64,000 nt of DNA from Saccharina japonica (Eukaryota; Sar; Phaeophyceae; Laminariales; Laminariaceae), in the NCBI GenBank assembly GCA_008828725.1, contig MEHQ01000823.1, forward strand, positions 180,339 to 244,338, in the 5' to 3' direction. This document shows, one piece after another, positions 21,481-32,864 of the stretch. The first letter of the stretch is position 1. Each line of letters opens with the position of its first letter. The notes under the pieces are model-generated. The model made no database searches, was not told the DNA's origin, and saw only the letters and a program-made list of their open reading frames with translations. Both the position numbers and the translations under genes were made by a program.

Positions 21481-23030
21481 GCATTATAAATGGAGACATA
21501 CTTTCTTTTTGTCACTGTACACCCTGTTCAAAGGAGCGGGTTAGTTACATGTCCGGGGTAACACGGGTACCATAGCGACGAATCTACAGGAGGAGCACTG
21601 ACGACTGCCACGACGACTGGCGACCAATGACGACCAGGTTCAGAATTGTACAGACAACAAGCAAACCATTCGTTTCCCAATATTGACTCAACCTATATTG
21701 AACGGTCGGGTGTGAAATGTGTCAACTTTTTCTGGTTTTACACAGCAGCACCTTGCACTCCAGAGCAGCGCACCCGCACACACAACAACAAATACCCGTT
21801 CACCAGTACACACGAAGACGAGCACAACAAGTTTATTCGCGATCGTGACAAAACAACAAGAACTCAGGCAGAAATCACACAGTCATACAAGCAGGCATCA
21901 CCGACAAAGGCACAGCCAGCGAACAGGTAAGGCTGCATGTATGCAATCACAAAAGCTTTGAGCCCCAAGATCGTGGTCTATGCGATAGTCGAGTGGGTTG
22001 TGTTGCTGCATTTCTACTTATCGGCTGGGGGAGGGGTGCGCTAGGCTTCGAGCAAAGGACGGTGGATGATTTCATTTGCTATTAGAACTAAACCCAAGAT
22101 TTCGGTTGAACTATAAATATCTATAACGTCTGTGGAACTGAGTTCATTTGCGTCGGGGTACTATATGTAAGGGTCCAGCCTACAGGTCCATAGCTCCTGA
22201 ACACACGCAGTCGTCCCGGTTAACTTGGAAGATTGACTGCTATACTCTCACGTGTACGAGCCGCCGAAACAATGGCAGAGTCCTCGCTTGTCACCTGCGT
22301 ACGCCTGCTCCCTGAGTTCAGCCAATAAAGAAACAGTCCGAGCGGTCCCATTTACATCGGATGATCTACAGCTCTAAGGGCATCAGGAGGTGAACTGACT
22401 GGTCCCAACGTTCCAGGAGTCGTATACATCAAAATATATTATGCCATGTGAAATTAGAGCCTGCAATGACGGATGGATCGTCAGTGGCCTCAAGGGCTCG
22501 AGCAGATGGTAGATATGTGGGTTCTCGCTTGTGCCAATCATGAGAGGGGCTGAGATGATGATTTACAGACCATCGTTTGCCCCAAGGACTTCAAGTTGAA
22601 TTGTTCATTTTGTTGGCTTGGTACTGGTGTTGCGTGTTCTTTGTGACGCTTTTGTACTTTTGTTGTTGGTCATAGGCGACAAGCAATAGTTATAAAGACA
22701 CGTAATTCAGCTGTGATATGGAAAAATATCGTCGAAACCGAAATGTTTTCCGCAGATGCCTAGTAAATTATGGTAATTCGATCGCTCGTGCTATGATGCG
22801 CAGGTACAATATATTGTGTTGTTTTTAATGTCATGATGCTCGTACATGTAATGGTAGACCCAGACAGCAGTGCTCTCTACAAACTATGTACGTAGTTGTT
22901 GTTATCACATTACGAACTCATCGCCAAAACTCTTTTAAAGAGTCAGTGGCCACAGGATATGCTCAAAAACACTGCAGTGGGAGATCATATCGTGTATACG
23001 ACCTCAAACAGGAAAAACGGCAAATAAATC
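21481..23030. other. no supported gene
   Basis: A stretch ending AACAG|GTAAGG at about 21928 looks like an exon end, but upstream it gives only Thr/Gln-rich peptide with no recognisable family. The rest is featureless. Confidence 0.4.
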
Positions 23031-23041
23031 CGAAGGAACTA

Positions 23042-23146
23042 TTACGGAGGACCATAATAAACAGGACCAAATTTTGTGAGTAAAAATAGTTAAATATATA
23101 GGTTTTTGTATGCACCGTAGGTCTTATTTACTATGGTCCTCTGTAA
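23042..23146. mobile_element. Tc1/mariner-type MITE, 105 bp, intact
   Basis: TIRs TTACGGAGGACCATA and inverse TATGGTCCTCTGTAA, flanked by TA on both sides (23040-23041, 23147-23148). The interior holds TATATAGGTTTTTGT. TA duplication and short length point to a mariner-type MITE. Relatives at 16.9, 23.2, 41.3 and 53.25 kb. Confidence 0.88.
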
Positions 23147-23188
23147 TACGAGAACAGGAGAACAAACATAAAATTGGAAGGTAAACTA

Positions 23189-23293
23189 CTACGGAGGACC
23201 ATAGTAAATAGGACCTACGGTACACACAAAAACCTATATGTTTTCCTTTTTTTTGTAACAACATTTGGTCCCATTTACTATGGTCCCCCGTAA
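23189..23293. mobile_element. Tc1/mariner-type MITE, 105 bp, inverse copy
   Basis: Same family as the element 43 bp to the left but in opposite orientation. TIRs CTACGGAGGACCATAG and CTATGGTCCCCCGTAA, flanked by TA at 23187-23188 and 23294-23295. Confidence 0.88.
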
Positions 23294-23839
23294 TACTGTA
23301 AATTGTGAACGCAACGAAGCCACCCGTTTGTGTAGTATGTTTCATCTGCAATGGGAGGGTGCGAAGAAAGCGCTGCCACTGCCACCACAGCTGCCGACGA
23401 CGGAGTATGAACGGTGGGGTTAGTCCTCGCCAGTGCGGGTCGGTCCGACCTTGGTTTCACTCCCGCCCGTTCTTGTTCCGTCCTAGGCGTCCTTTTTCAT
23501 CTTGTCGGGACCTCAACTACACTTGCCCACCACCCTGATTGCTGGCGTTCCCTGTAATCCGAATGCATTTGGGTTGTAGCGTTCATTTACTTTATCAGAA
23601 GGCATCGCTTCGTCCGCTGCCTAACCGAAGCGAATGTGGTGGTTTGTTCACGTTGTTGTTCCCAGAATCACGGACAAAGAGGGTGGTGATCTGATCGGAA
23701 CTGCCCCCCGTGGTTGCTGGTGTTCGCCACAATTATAATTAAGTTAAATGAAAACTACATATCGTAATGAGCCATACAGGCATTATACTGGGGGTTTCTT
23801 TTGCGTGCAGCAACTAACTGCTTTTGTTTACGTAGCCTA

Positions 23840-24556
23840 CAGTAGTAACCATTTGAGAACGTGCGATTTTTTTGTGGGTTCTGCCGATGGCTGTACTGAA
23901 AGAACCAAGGCGACAATTCACACGCCGGTTGTGTCCAACAATGCCCTGAGTGAAAATGAAAATTCGCGTTCGCGTCGATCTTTATATTTTTCAGTTTTGC
24001 TTTAGTTATATATAGCCTTGAAAGGCTATTTTTGGTAAGGATTGCAAATGGTCAATTTTCAATATATTTATTTTCGGCTGGCTCAGGAAACCACATTCTA
24101 GACCCGATATTGAAAATGTGTTCCCGGAGGATTGTGGTGATTAGCTATACGATCATCATACAAGTTGTATTGTAGTAAAATATCCATTTTTGATGGCGCT
24201 GAAAAAGTTTCCGTGGATATTTTACTACAATACAACTTGTATGATGATCGTATAGCTAATCACCACAATCCTCCGGGAACACATTTTCAATATCGGGTCT
24301 AGAATATGGTTTCCTGAGCTAGCCGAAAATAAATATATTGAAAATTGGCCATTTGCAATCCTTACCGAAAATAGACTTTCAAGGCTATAAATAAAGCAAA
24401 ACTGAAAAATATAAAGATCGACGCGAACGCGAATTTTCATTTTCACTCAGGGCATTGTTGGACACAACCGGCGTGTGAATTGTCGCCTTGGTTCTTTCAG
24501 TACAGCCATCGGCAGAACCCACATAAAAATAGCACGTTCTCAAATGGTTACTACAG
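23840..24556. mobile_element. TA-flanked foldback element, 717 bp
   Basis: Arms of about 345 bp (from CAGTAGTAACCATTTGAG; right end CTCAAATGGTTACTACAG) meet over a short spacer near 24200. Flanking TA at 23838-23839 and 24557-24558 fits Tc1/mariner target choice. Arm interiors share sequence with the 38.1-kb foldback (CTGAAAGAACCAAGGCGACA; GAAAATTCGCGTT), so both belong to one family. No coding capacity is recognised. Confidence 0.88.
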
Positions 24557-24559
24557 TAG

Positions 24560-26266
24560 TGTTCTTGCAATGTTTTGTTGTTGTATTTCGACAAAAGTGT
24601 AGACTTAACGTCAAAGTTGATCTCACTTTTCGTATCGATTTTCGTGGCCCTTTTGCCTTTAAGATGCTTCTTTCTTGAAAGTCCCTTCATGGGGATAAGG
24701 ATACGAGCGCGATCCTGTAAAAGCAAATGGGAAATAGGGCAATAATAGCAGTTTTATTCGGAACCCACGACGGCTGCTGACATAACGTCTGTTTTTGTCT
24801 GTGGTGTGACATGCTTTCGTGGTGTTGAAGTGTGTTTTGGTCGTTTCCTCTATTTTGTCTGGGCACAGTCAGGGCCGTTGTTTTCGGAGAGGCTCTTGTT
24901 TTCAACAGTTTCCAGATTTCGTCCCAAACAGTGAGCTTGAATGGAGCAAAACATATCGAACGCTTTTGACAGTAAGTAGCACTTTTGCACATTGTATGTT
25001 AATTTCAGGACCCTTGTCGTCCGATAGTGTGTAGCATAATGAGCTTCATCATAGATCACTCATTTATACTCCCAAACAAAAACCAAGAAAGAAATAGAAA
25101 GCGAGTCATCTGCACAAAATGCACTCCTTCTTTCACATACTACCTGGTGCTAATCTGTATATACTTCGTATGCGTTGCCTACTCTCTTGATTGCTGCACT
25201 CCAACGTGATATCTGTGTCGTAGTTTTATGACTACATATTAACGAGCATTTCTCCTGGATGAAGCATCGGCACGGACACCGGGTGTGCTTGATATAAATG
25301 GATAGAAAAGCGGTTTAACGTGACACATATATATATATATATAAATATAAGTATTGCTATTATTTGGAACCTACATGTGGAACGCCTGGAAGTAAAAAAC
25401 ATGACGCGAAAAAACATCTGGAACATGTGGAAATCAATGCTATAGGGTCCTTTGATAACAATATCGCGGCTCTCAGTTCCCCGAAAAGGGCCGGGAATAG
25501 GCATTCGCTTTTCAGGGGGCGTCGTTGTATTTAGGGCATGTCTATCGTGTATATATATTTATCATATATTCGGGTCAACAGTATCACTCTATTGGTCGCG
25601 CGCTTTATCTATACTCTCGTTGCAGGCTTGCGTACGGCTGAATTTCTATGTCATCTGCGAATTAATAATGCTCNAACACACAATTTCACGGGCAATTATC
25701 ACGCAATATTTATATGTGTATTCTATACTTCCATGAATGCTTCCGGAGTTTGTCATTAGGCCATTCCGAACGTTATATTTTGTTGAACCACCTTTTGTGT
25801 ATGCCATACTCAGACGTTTCAGATCAATCCACGAAATGTTGTTGGTCGTCGTACTTTTCTTGTATTTAGTCGTTGAGCACAAAACAACACCCAACCACCG
25901 CGGATGGCACCCCTACTGCTGCTCCTAATAATACTTCGTACCGCGTTTGTTTGGTTCCGGGCATGTACGAGTATATTGCACATTAAACCTGATTTCTCTT
26001 AAAATAAAAGTGTCAAGATAGAGTCGCCTTTACCGCAATTCTGAATTATTATATAGGATACAGTATATAAATCGGGGACTTGGTTGTGGCCCGCGTGTGG
26101 TTACAGTGTTATGAGACCGAATATATAGAAAAACGCCGAAAACACTACTTTAGACCCTAACCCCAACCCCGTCCCCGGCAAATTTTTAACGTCACGGGAC
26201 AGCTCGCGGGGACTTTAATTACGCGGGCGAAGCCCGCGCAATACTCATGAAACTCCTGTTCTGGCA
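24560..26266. other. no gene seen
   Basis: Unique-looking AT-rich DNA with a (TA)n run at 25328-25345, one ambiguous base at 25674, and CCCTAACCCCAACCCC at about 26153. No exon, RNA or repeat boundary can be supported. Confidence 0.5.
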
Positions 26267-26275
26267 GGTTCTGGA

Positions 26276-26711
26276 GGGAACTGATAATCACGACTACGTA
26301 GGCGAGATTTAAATCACGACTACGTAGGCGAGATTTAAATCACGACTACGGGGACGTTTACGACCCATCCCCGGATTTCAGGCCTTGCGTTTCCCCGAAG
26401 TGAAGATAGGGTCAGGGTTGGGGATAGGGTTAGGGGTATTGTAAGTTGCCGGTCTTTTGGACTGTGAGAACTACAGCGACAGGACTTTACGTGATAATTA
26501 CGTAGAGTTTAGTGTTTAGTCAGGAAGGAAGACGCTGGTGCAGGGCTCAGCTGTTGTTGCACGCTCGTCTGTGGAATTTGGATGGTGTGCTGGAGAGGAC
26601 GACTGCAACGGGAAAATGCGAAACGCAAGGCCTAAAACCCGGGGATGGGTCGTAAACGTCCCCGTAGTCGTGATTTAAATCTCGCCTACGTAGTCGTGAT
26701 TATCAGTTCCC
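26276..26711. mobile_element. MULE-like element with telomere-like core
   Basis: TIRs of about 100 bp begin GGGAACTGATAATCACGACT; the right end is the inverse. The left arm has an extra copy of a ~26-bp unit (ACGTAGGCGAGATTTAAATC). Flanks are GGTTCTGGA on the left and GGTTCTTCTGGA on the right, a 9-bp duplication that seems to have gained TCT on one side. The loop contains GGGTTGGGGATAGGGTTAGG, a degenerate telomere-like array. Confidence 0.78.
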
Positions 26712-26751
26712 GGTTCTTCTGGAGACAGTTTTTTTATGAGAATCCTCGGTA

Positions 26752-27210
26752 GACATCGATCGACAAACACAACGACCCCGTCATGAGCTCTGAACGGATC
26801 ACGCTGGTTAATGGCTCCGACCCACCCTAGTGTTACAGTGCTCATGCCTTGATCGGTGATACGTGGCGCGGGCCGGTCAGGCATCTGGTAAAAAATCATT
26901 CGACCGCTGGTGTGTAGAAAACAGACGACACCAAATCTTGATATCTCGCTGATCGCAAGAAATATACCGTTTTTCATGTTTGACATCGATCGACAAATCC
27001 AGCGACTGCGTCATGGAATCTGAACGGATCGCACTGGTTAGAGGCTCCGACCCACCCTAGTGTTACAGTGCTCCCCTCTCGGTGGATGGTATGTGGCGGG
27101 CGCCGGCCAGGCGTCTGATAAAAATGTATTTGGCAGCCAATGTGTTGGAAACAGACGAAAAAACTCTCGATTCGTCTCCGATGGCCAAAAACAGCACTTT
27201 TTGAAGGTTT
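26752..27210. repeat. two-unit 230-bp tandem repeat, possibly coding on minus
   Basis: Units 26752-26981 and 26982-27210 both start GACATCGATCGACAAA and share TCCGACCCACCCTAGTGTTA; by eye roughly three quarters of positions match. Read on the minus strand, both contain a peptide STVTLGWVGA-NQ-DPF--HD and a hydrophobic block (FLAI), but unit 2 does not keep one frame throughout. It may be a decayed protein with internal repeats; no family recognised. Confidence 0.75.
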
Positions 27211-27447
27211 AGACGAAGATCATATGACGTGGCAGGCAACCTCTCTCCTCCTAGACTACGGATCGCAATGATACCTTCGAGATCCTTATGTATACTCACT
27301 GGCCTTGCCCGGTACGAAGTGGGTTAATCGTGGGTTGAGTATTTGTGGAGATCGAAGGTCAATCGTCGCATGGCTGTCGCGTGAGTGATGCGGTGTTTTC
27401 GTGCTGTGGGCTTGTTGGTGTGCGGCGTGATTTCGCCATCTGGCTGG

Positions 27448-27533
27448 CGTGGCTCCCGTTAATACAGCGATTTGATTGGTAGATAGCTGCCGTGGCTCCC
27501 GTTAATAAAGCGATTTGATTGGTAGATGGCTGG
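27448..27533. repeat. 43-bp direct duplication
   Basis: CGTGGCTCCCGTTAATACAG and CGTGGCTCCCGTTAATAAAG start two near-identical units, each ending GATTTGATTGGTAGAT. Confidence 0.85.
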
Positions 27534-28766
27534 CGTTTTCTGTCCCGTGTAGTTATAGACTTGCCCCCGTCCCCGCCCCGACCCTTATGAGCTTTGTCTC
27601 GAAAAAATCAGGTGTTTTTTTTTTTTTTTGAAAAATTGGTCGACCACACTGAAAGGTACATAATAAAATATTCCCCGATTTCCATACTTTATCCTAGATA
27701 ACAATTCAGTGGTGCGGTAAAGGCTACTGCGTGTACTACTGTACAGCACAACAGCAGCAGTACGTATGAAAGCCATTTTGCTTATTTTGACGTACCGGCA
27801 GGCGCCGAATTATTTGCGTACATGCNTGGAAGGCACGGAGCATCGACTGGGGATCGGAGACCAGCAGCAGGCGCAGGCGATGTCCACTTCGAGCACGCGT
27901 TCGTGAGAAGAAGACCACCATCTATCAGCCACTCCCGATATTTTCAGGTTTAATTTTTCATTGAGCAGTTTTTGATGGACGTACAATAGCTGATAGAAGC
28001 TTTGAAGACCTTTGTCTATTTTTCAGCTATCAATTGTCTGTCAACGTACGAACTCGTCGGGTCTTCTGGTTTTGAGTTACGTATACTACTGTTTCTCTTG
28101 CACCTGTGAGTTTTTGATGGACGTACAATAGCTGATAGAAGCTTTTGAGAAACCTTTATCTATTTTTCAGCTATCAATTGTCTGTCAACGTATTATACGT
28201 ACTCGTACGAGTAGAGTGTTATGGTTTTGAGTTACGTTCACTGCTGTGTTTCTTGCACGTCGGAGGTATGCATACATGTGGGAGCTGTCGGTTGTGACGG
28301 AAGCTTGTTTTGTTTTTGCTTAATTAAGAGGTATTCATAATAGCTACTTGGTATCAGTATACTGCTACATACAGCACCACTGCTGCTCACACTACTGCTC
28401 TATGTTGTGTGAGTTACGTGCTACATATGTACTACTGACGTATACTCGGATATACGTATATGCAGGCGAGCTATTTTATTATATTTTTCATTATCTCTCA
28501 CGTATTACCGATTCGGAGATCCAGAGAAGAAGCAGGCAGTTTTCTTTATGCGGACATTTTTATGGCCACGAAGAAGGTCGTATATATATCCATGCATACA
28601 TATAAGACACTGCGTTACACCATTGTACAAAGCAACTGCGAACGCACTACTCGCACTGCAGATAAAGGTTATCATGGTTGGGATAATACGATGGTGGAAA
28701 ATTCCGGGCGTTGTGATATTATATGAATGAATGCGTTTTGTCTTTCCGCGTATGAAATGAGGATCT
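27534..28766. other. no gene seen outside the 28.0-kb tandem
   Basis: Poly-T at 27614-27629, an ambiguous base at 27826 and unique-looking sequence. No supported exon or RNA gene. Confidence 0.45.
27968..28262. repeat. 142-bp tandem duplication with internal inverted motif
   Basis: Units start GTTTTTGATGGACGTACAAT at 27968 and 28110. Each contains CAATAGCTGATAGAAGCT and the partly inverse TTTTCAGCTATCAATTG, and each ends GGTTTTGAGTTACGT plus a TTTCTCTTGCAC-like block. Confidence 0.88.
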
Positions 28767-28883
28767 GATATGCGTTGGTATTCGGGGTGTTTCTACGAGA
28801 GGGATTGGGAAAAGGGGGTGCTGAAGATTTCCCAGCAGACATTCGCTGAACAATTGGCGGATGAATTCGGGATTGGTTGTTAA
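28767..28883 (+). mobile_element. Ty1/copia RT fragment (fossil)
   Basis: The peptide pattern YERDWEKGVLKISQQTFAEQ matches the same RT segment seen at the start of the window (YKRDREKGTLEISQTQF). Only about 40 codons of one pol gene remain, with nothing recognisable on either side: an old, heavily broken copia copy. Confidence 0.75.
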
Positions 28884-28900
28884 TTGCTATTGGTCTTCAG

Positions 28901-29056
28901 AGATTGATTATTGATCCTTCGGGATTGGTTTTTGATTTTTGATTGGGTTTTTCGAGATTGATTATTGATCCTTCGGGATTGGTTTTTGATTTTTGATTGA
29001 GTTTTTCGAGATTGATTATTGATCCTTCGGGATTGGTTTTTGATTTTTGAGTGGGT
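28901..29056. repeat. 54-bp minisatellite, about three units
   Basis: Units begin AGATTGATTATTGATCCTTC at 28901, 28955 and 29009. The unit contains TTCGGGATTGG, also present at the end of the adjoining copia fragment (ATTCGGGATTGG), so it probably grew from the fossil's edge. Confidence 0.9.
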
Positions 29057-29379
29057 TTTGTGATTCTGAAGTTAGCACTACTGGATAAACTTGTATCAAC
29101 CTATTGACACCGAGCTGATGGCCGTCTGATTATCGCAGCCTTACGCTCTAGTTTCGGCAGCTGAGTGTCTTGGAAGATTGTTGAAGTTTGAGCCAGTATG
29201 GTTTAGATTTTTGGTATCTGAGTTTGAAATAATATGCTTGAATTTCTGGTATTCGGACTGATTTGTTTTATTTTGAGATTTCAAGGCGTTATCATAAAAG
29301 GTATTTTTGATGCGTAGGTTTCGTTTTTGGTATTTTGACTGGACGGAAGTTATCAGGACTGTGTCACGAGCAGGGGGCG

Positions 29380-29744
29380 TGTGGGATTTACTCGTATCAA
29401 AGTCTGATGTGATATTCCTGAAATGTATGATACGTGACATTGCCGTATTAGTACAGTATTTGGTTGTGTGACTGCAATTCATCAACGAAGATGGATTGAG
29501 TGAATTATGTTTCCCGGGATGGGTCACATATTGTTTGACCTGTTCTCAAGGGTCATAGAACTTGGGGATGAGAGGCCCCCTTGCTCACACCAGTTAGATA
29601 ATAATACAGTTAGTTAACATAATATAATTGATCTATATTTTTATTCTTCTTCTCTACCTGCCTCATGGCATCCCGACTCTCGACCTACCGCTCTTCGTGA
29701 GCGAGGCTGTGCCAAGCACCCGGTGCACGAGTTGTCCCCTTACA
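29380..29744 (+). mobile_element. LTR-like interspersed repeat, copy B
   Basis: Best preserved copy of the family at 19.24-19.60 kb. Runs from TGTGGGATTTACTCGTATCA to GTTGTCCCCTTAC, with an AT-rich middle (ATAATATAATTGATCTATAT) and TGCCTCATGGCA near the 3' part. No clear flanking duplication. Confidence 0.6.
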
Positions 29745-29989
29745 TAACATGCTGTAGGGATTTTAGGTGTACCTCTTCGGACTTGTGTATCATTTCCCTG
29801 CTAAGTGTACGTGTTCTTTAGGATTCTCGGATGGCTCTAGCACTTTTGTGACCACGGGCCGTGATCTTGCTAGATCAAACTATAGGGATTAGCAACTGAA
29901 ACGCGTTTAATGTGAAGACAACAACAACAACAACAACAACAATAAAATTTTGTCTGCTACAAGGGCTCCGCGTGGATGCCGACATTATC

Positions 29990-30182
29990 TTGTGTCAATA
30001 TACTGAGCAAGGACAGTATTTTGGATACATTATGCCGGGAAGCAGACGTAGAAGGGTGTTAGACTGTGCGCATAGGCTTCCTTGGTTTCCGTGGTTTTCT
30101 GCTTTCGGGAATGTTATGAGTGATCGACGCTGAAGCTCATGCTGCACATTGTCGGATGGCAAAGATAATAATAATAATATAC
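29990..30182 (+). mobile_element. non-LTR retroelement 3' end, copy 2
   Basis: Same 3' block as 15.13-15.33 kb ending GGATGGCAAAGATAATAATA. A (CAA)n run lies just upstream at 29920-29942. Confidence 0.72.
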
Positions 30183-30483
30183 CTGATCATTGGATCGCGT
30201 TATAGGGTGTGGATCGTGGCCCAGTTAATATTTGGTGTTTTTGTTTTGGCCTGCTATACTATACCGACGCCGACCTGGCATAGTTCGGGGTACAGTTATA
30301 TGTGTAAAACAGCAGTGTGTATTGTCTTCACATTAAACCCGTTATTTCTACCCTGTAACGCGTTTTACAACCGAACTACATCACAATACACCCATTGTCT
30401 GTCCTGATTCCTAATCCTAGAGAGATCCAAATTATGAGGTCACAGACTGTGAGGAAGAGAAAAAACAAAACGAAATAAACGCA

Positions 30484-30635
30484 AAAGTAGACATAGATAG
30501 AAGGATGTTAGATTTTGCGCATAGGTTTCCTTTGTTCCCGTGGTTTTCTGCTTTCGGAAAGGCTATGATGAGTGATCAACGTTGAAGCTCATGCTGCACA
30601 TTGTCGGATGGCAAATATGATACTGATAATAAATG
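30484..30635 (+). mobile_element. non-LTR retroelement 3' end, copy 3
   Basis: Third copy, more diverged, ending GGATGGCAAATATGATACTG plus TAATAAA. It lies 300 bp from copy 2 in the same orientation, so the pair could be a local duplication or two insertions. Confidence 0.7.
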
Positions 30636-30639
30636 AACG

Positions 30640-31960
30640 CAAATAAATGGGTAAAGGAAGTGGAATGCCAACGTACCGGGTACCTGAACACAACGCCACG
30701 AGCCAAACCTAAGAGTAAGAACAAAAAGACTATAAAACGAGTTATGAAATGGGACATGATACAAATGATGCACGGAGTCAGGAGCGCCTCTAAAAGAGAA
30801 AATCATGCGTGCCCTAGAGCACAGATACCTGCCGCACGGGCGAAGCAACACGAAGAAGAGGAAGACACCGGCATAGAAGTACGCACTAATTATTATGTAG
30901 GAGGTAATGTACGTACATATTTGACCAGCAAGCGGCAGCATGATAAAAACTAAAACTAGAGTTCGTACGTACGTACACACTGTTTAATATTATTAGTTTC
31001 CTTCGTCTAAACGCTTTGTCCGCACTCCTCGGTTTAAGGGAAGATGCAGCAGTGTAGTTGTTTCTGTCGTTTTTGCTGCTGTATGTTGCTACCGCTGCTG
31101 CTGCCGCTGTGCATTATGTCGACGCTCTGCTGCTGGCGAGGTAACCCGTCTCTCTTGCGTCGCCCATACTATAAGACCACTCCGTAGGAAAGCCTTGTAC
31201 GTATAATATAATTTTATGTTGACAAGGCGGGTAATTATCTATTGACGAGGCAAGTTCATGGGAAAGCAGGCGGTCCAAGGATTTTGATTTTCGATGGGTT
31301 GATATACGAGCTGGTTTTCAGAAAAACACCGTAACATTCCACACCTTCGGTCGATGAAACAATGAATACACTAACTGTAACTGTAACTCAGAACACACAG
31401 CATATCGACGTGGCTGCATCAAAGAGGCGAACACATCGGTGAAGCTGGTTTTCGCGGTCGAGCTGTAGCTAGTGAGATGTAGGAATGGTTCGTAGTACTT
31501 GGGGAGGCGTTGTTGCACAGGTAATTAAATGGTCAATAGTAAAAAGCATATTATTTTTCTTGAGGCCATAATTCGGTCAATACATGAAAATAATTCGACG
31601 CTAGACGTGTTGACATGATTGCATCAACAAGGGCAAGACGCCGGTGACACTTGTTTTGTCATGCGAGCCGCACAAGTTTGTTATAAAACACGCCTGCCAA
31701 AGTACTACAGTAGAACGATGTATTGAGATATTTGGAAACCCTAGGGGAACTATTTACTTTCACGGAAATTACTTTTGCGCCCTGATTGAAGAATAGTTGG
31801 AAATCGAGCTTCGGCAGGGGTATTCTTCATAAGTTATTAACGACACAAAAAACTTAGTCGTGGCGTTTTTGTTTGGCTTTTTTTTGTTTTGTTTTTACGG
31901 CTGTACTTTTGGTTCAAAGTGGACGAAATACTCTAAAAAAAAACATTAAAATGTGTCGCC
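30640..31960. other. no gene seen
   Basis: Contains CTG triplets near 31070-31135 and a poly-T/poly-A rich stretch at 31860-31950. A Lys-rich + frame at 30633-30953 has no recognisable domain or splice context. Confidence 0.45.
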
Positions 31961-31965
31961 TTCAC

Positions 31966-32045
31966 CAAGCATTCATAACTGAAAAAATGTCCCATACGAA
32001 TTACAAGTAGTTGTCCCCGAATTCGTGCGACCACTTCTTAAGGGG
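31966..32045. mobile_element. piggyBac-like mini-MITE, degraded left end
   Basis: The right end CTTCTTAAGGGG is followed by TTAA (32046-32049). The body ACAAGTAGTTGTCCCCGAAT matches the 60.46, 44.80 and 35.76 kb copies. The left terminus has decayed. Confidence 0.65.
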
Positions 32046-32049
32046 TTAA

Positions 32050-32860
32050 CAAAAACATAATTTGAAACAAAAGGGCACGGTTAGGGTTTTTCGTATGATA
32101 TGGCCATGAAGAACAGCCGTACCAAATTCACTTTTCCAACCCTTCTTCAATCCGGGCGCAAAACGTTGAAGCCGAAAACTGTCCCGGCTCTTGCTGGAAC
32201 CAGCTCGTACCGTTCTCGGGCAGGTGTCTTCAGCTTTTGTACCAACTTCGTCCTGGCTGGTTCTGTGCGAGTACTATTATAATAATTATTGTTGTACTCT
32301 AAGGACGGCGGGTAGTATAAATTTCGTTCGGGCTGATCATGTGAATCTATCTGCTCAATCCAGCCTGCCGGATGGTGGATCCATGCTAGATCCACCCATC
32401 CTCGCGAGGAAGGCTAACCCCGTACATTTTGGCTTTACCCATTAGCACCCCCCCTCCACGAAACAAGTGAGTGTCTCGTTGTATATTATTCGAGAATTCT
32501 GCTTGCACCGGCAATATATATATATATATATATATATATCCAATACCAGGGGACCACGCAAAAAAAAATCCCTTCACACCCTCGTTGATTAATTTGCGAG
32601 ACCGAGACATTAGGGGGGTGTACAAAAACCAAGTAAAATACAAATATAAAAAAACATGTTTTTTTCCGGGGGTTATACGAAAACCAAGTAAAATACAAAT
32701 AATAAAAATAACATTCTTGGGGGGTATACTAAAACCAAGCAAAATACAACCATTATTAACTACAAAACCTCCAGAAGTTGTTTCTCCTAATATGTCGTCC
32801 GCAAATCCCAACGCACTGGTCACTGGTGTTAATATCGGTAGTGTCGGACATGGCCGTTAG
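32050..32860. other. no gene; (TA)n and short direct repeats
   Basis: (TA)n at 32515-32540. Three near repeats of AAAACCAAGTAAAATACAAA occur at 32625-32750, each after a G-rich GGGGGT patch. A 22-codon frame MSSANPNALVTG starts at 32792 but has no support as a gene. Confidence 0.5.
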
Positions 32861-32864
32861 TTGT

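Noticed and set aside
25674-25674. N bases at 25674 and 27826 as assembly gaps
   Set aside because: Unlike the N at 36694, no duplicated flank or change of context is seen; they are probably single ambiguous calls.
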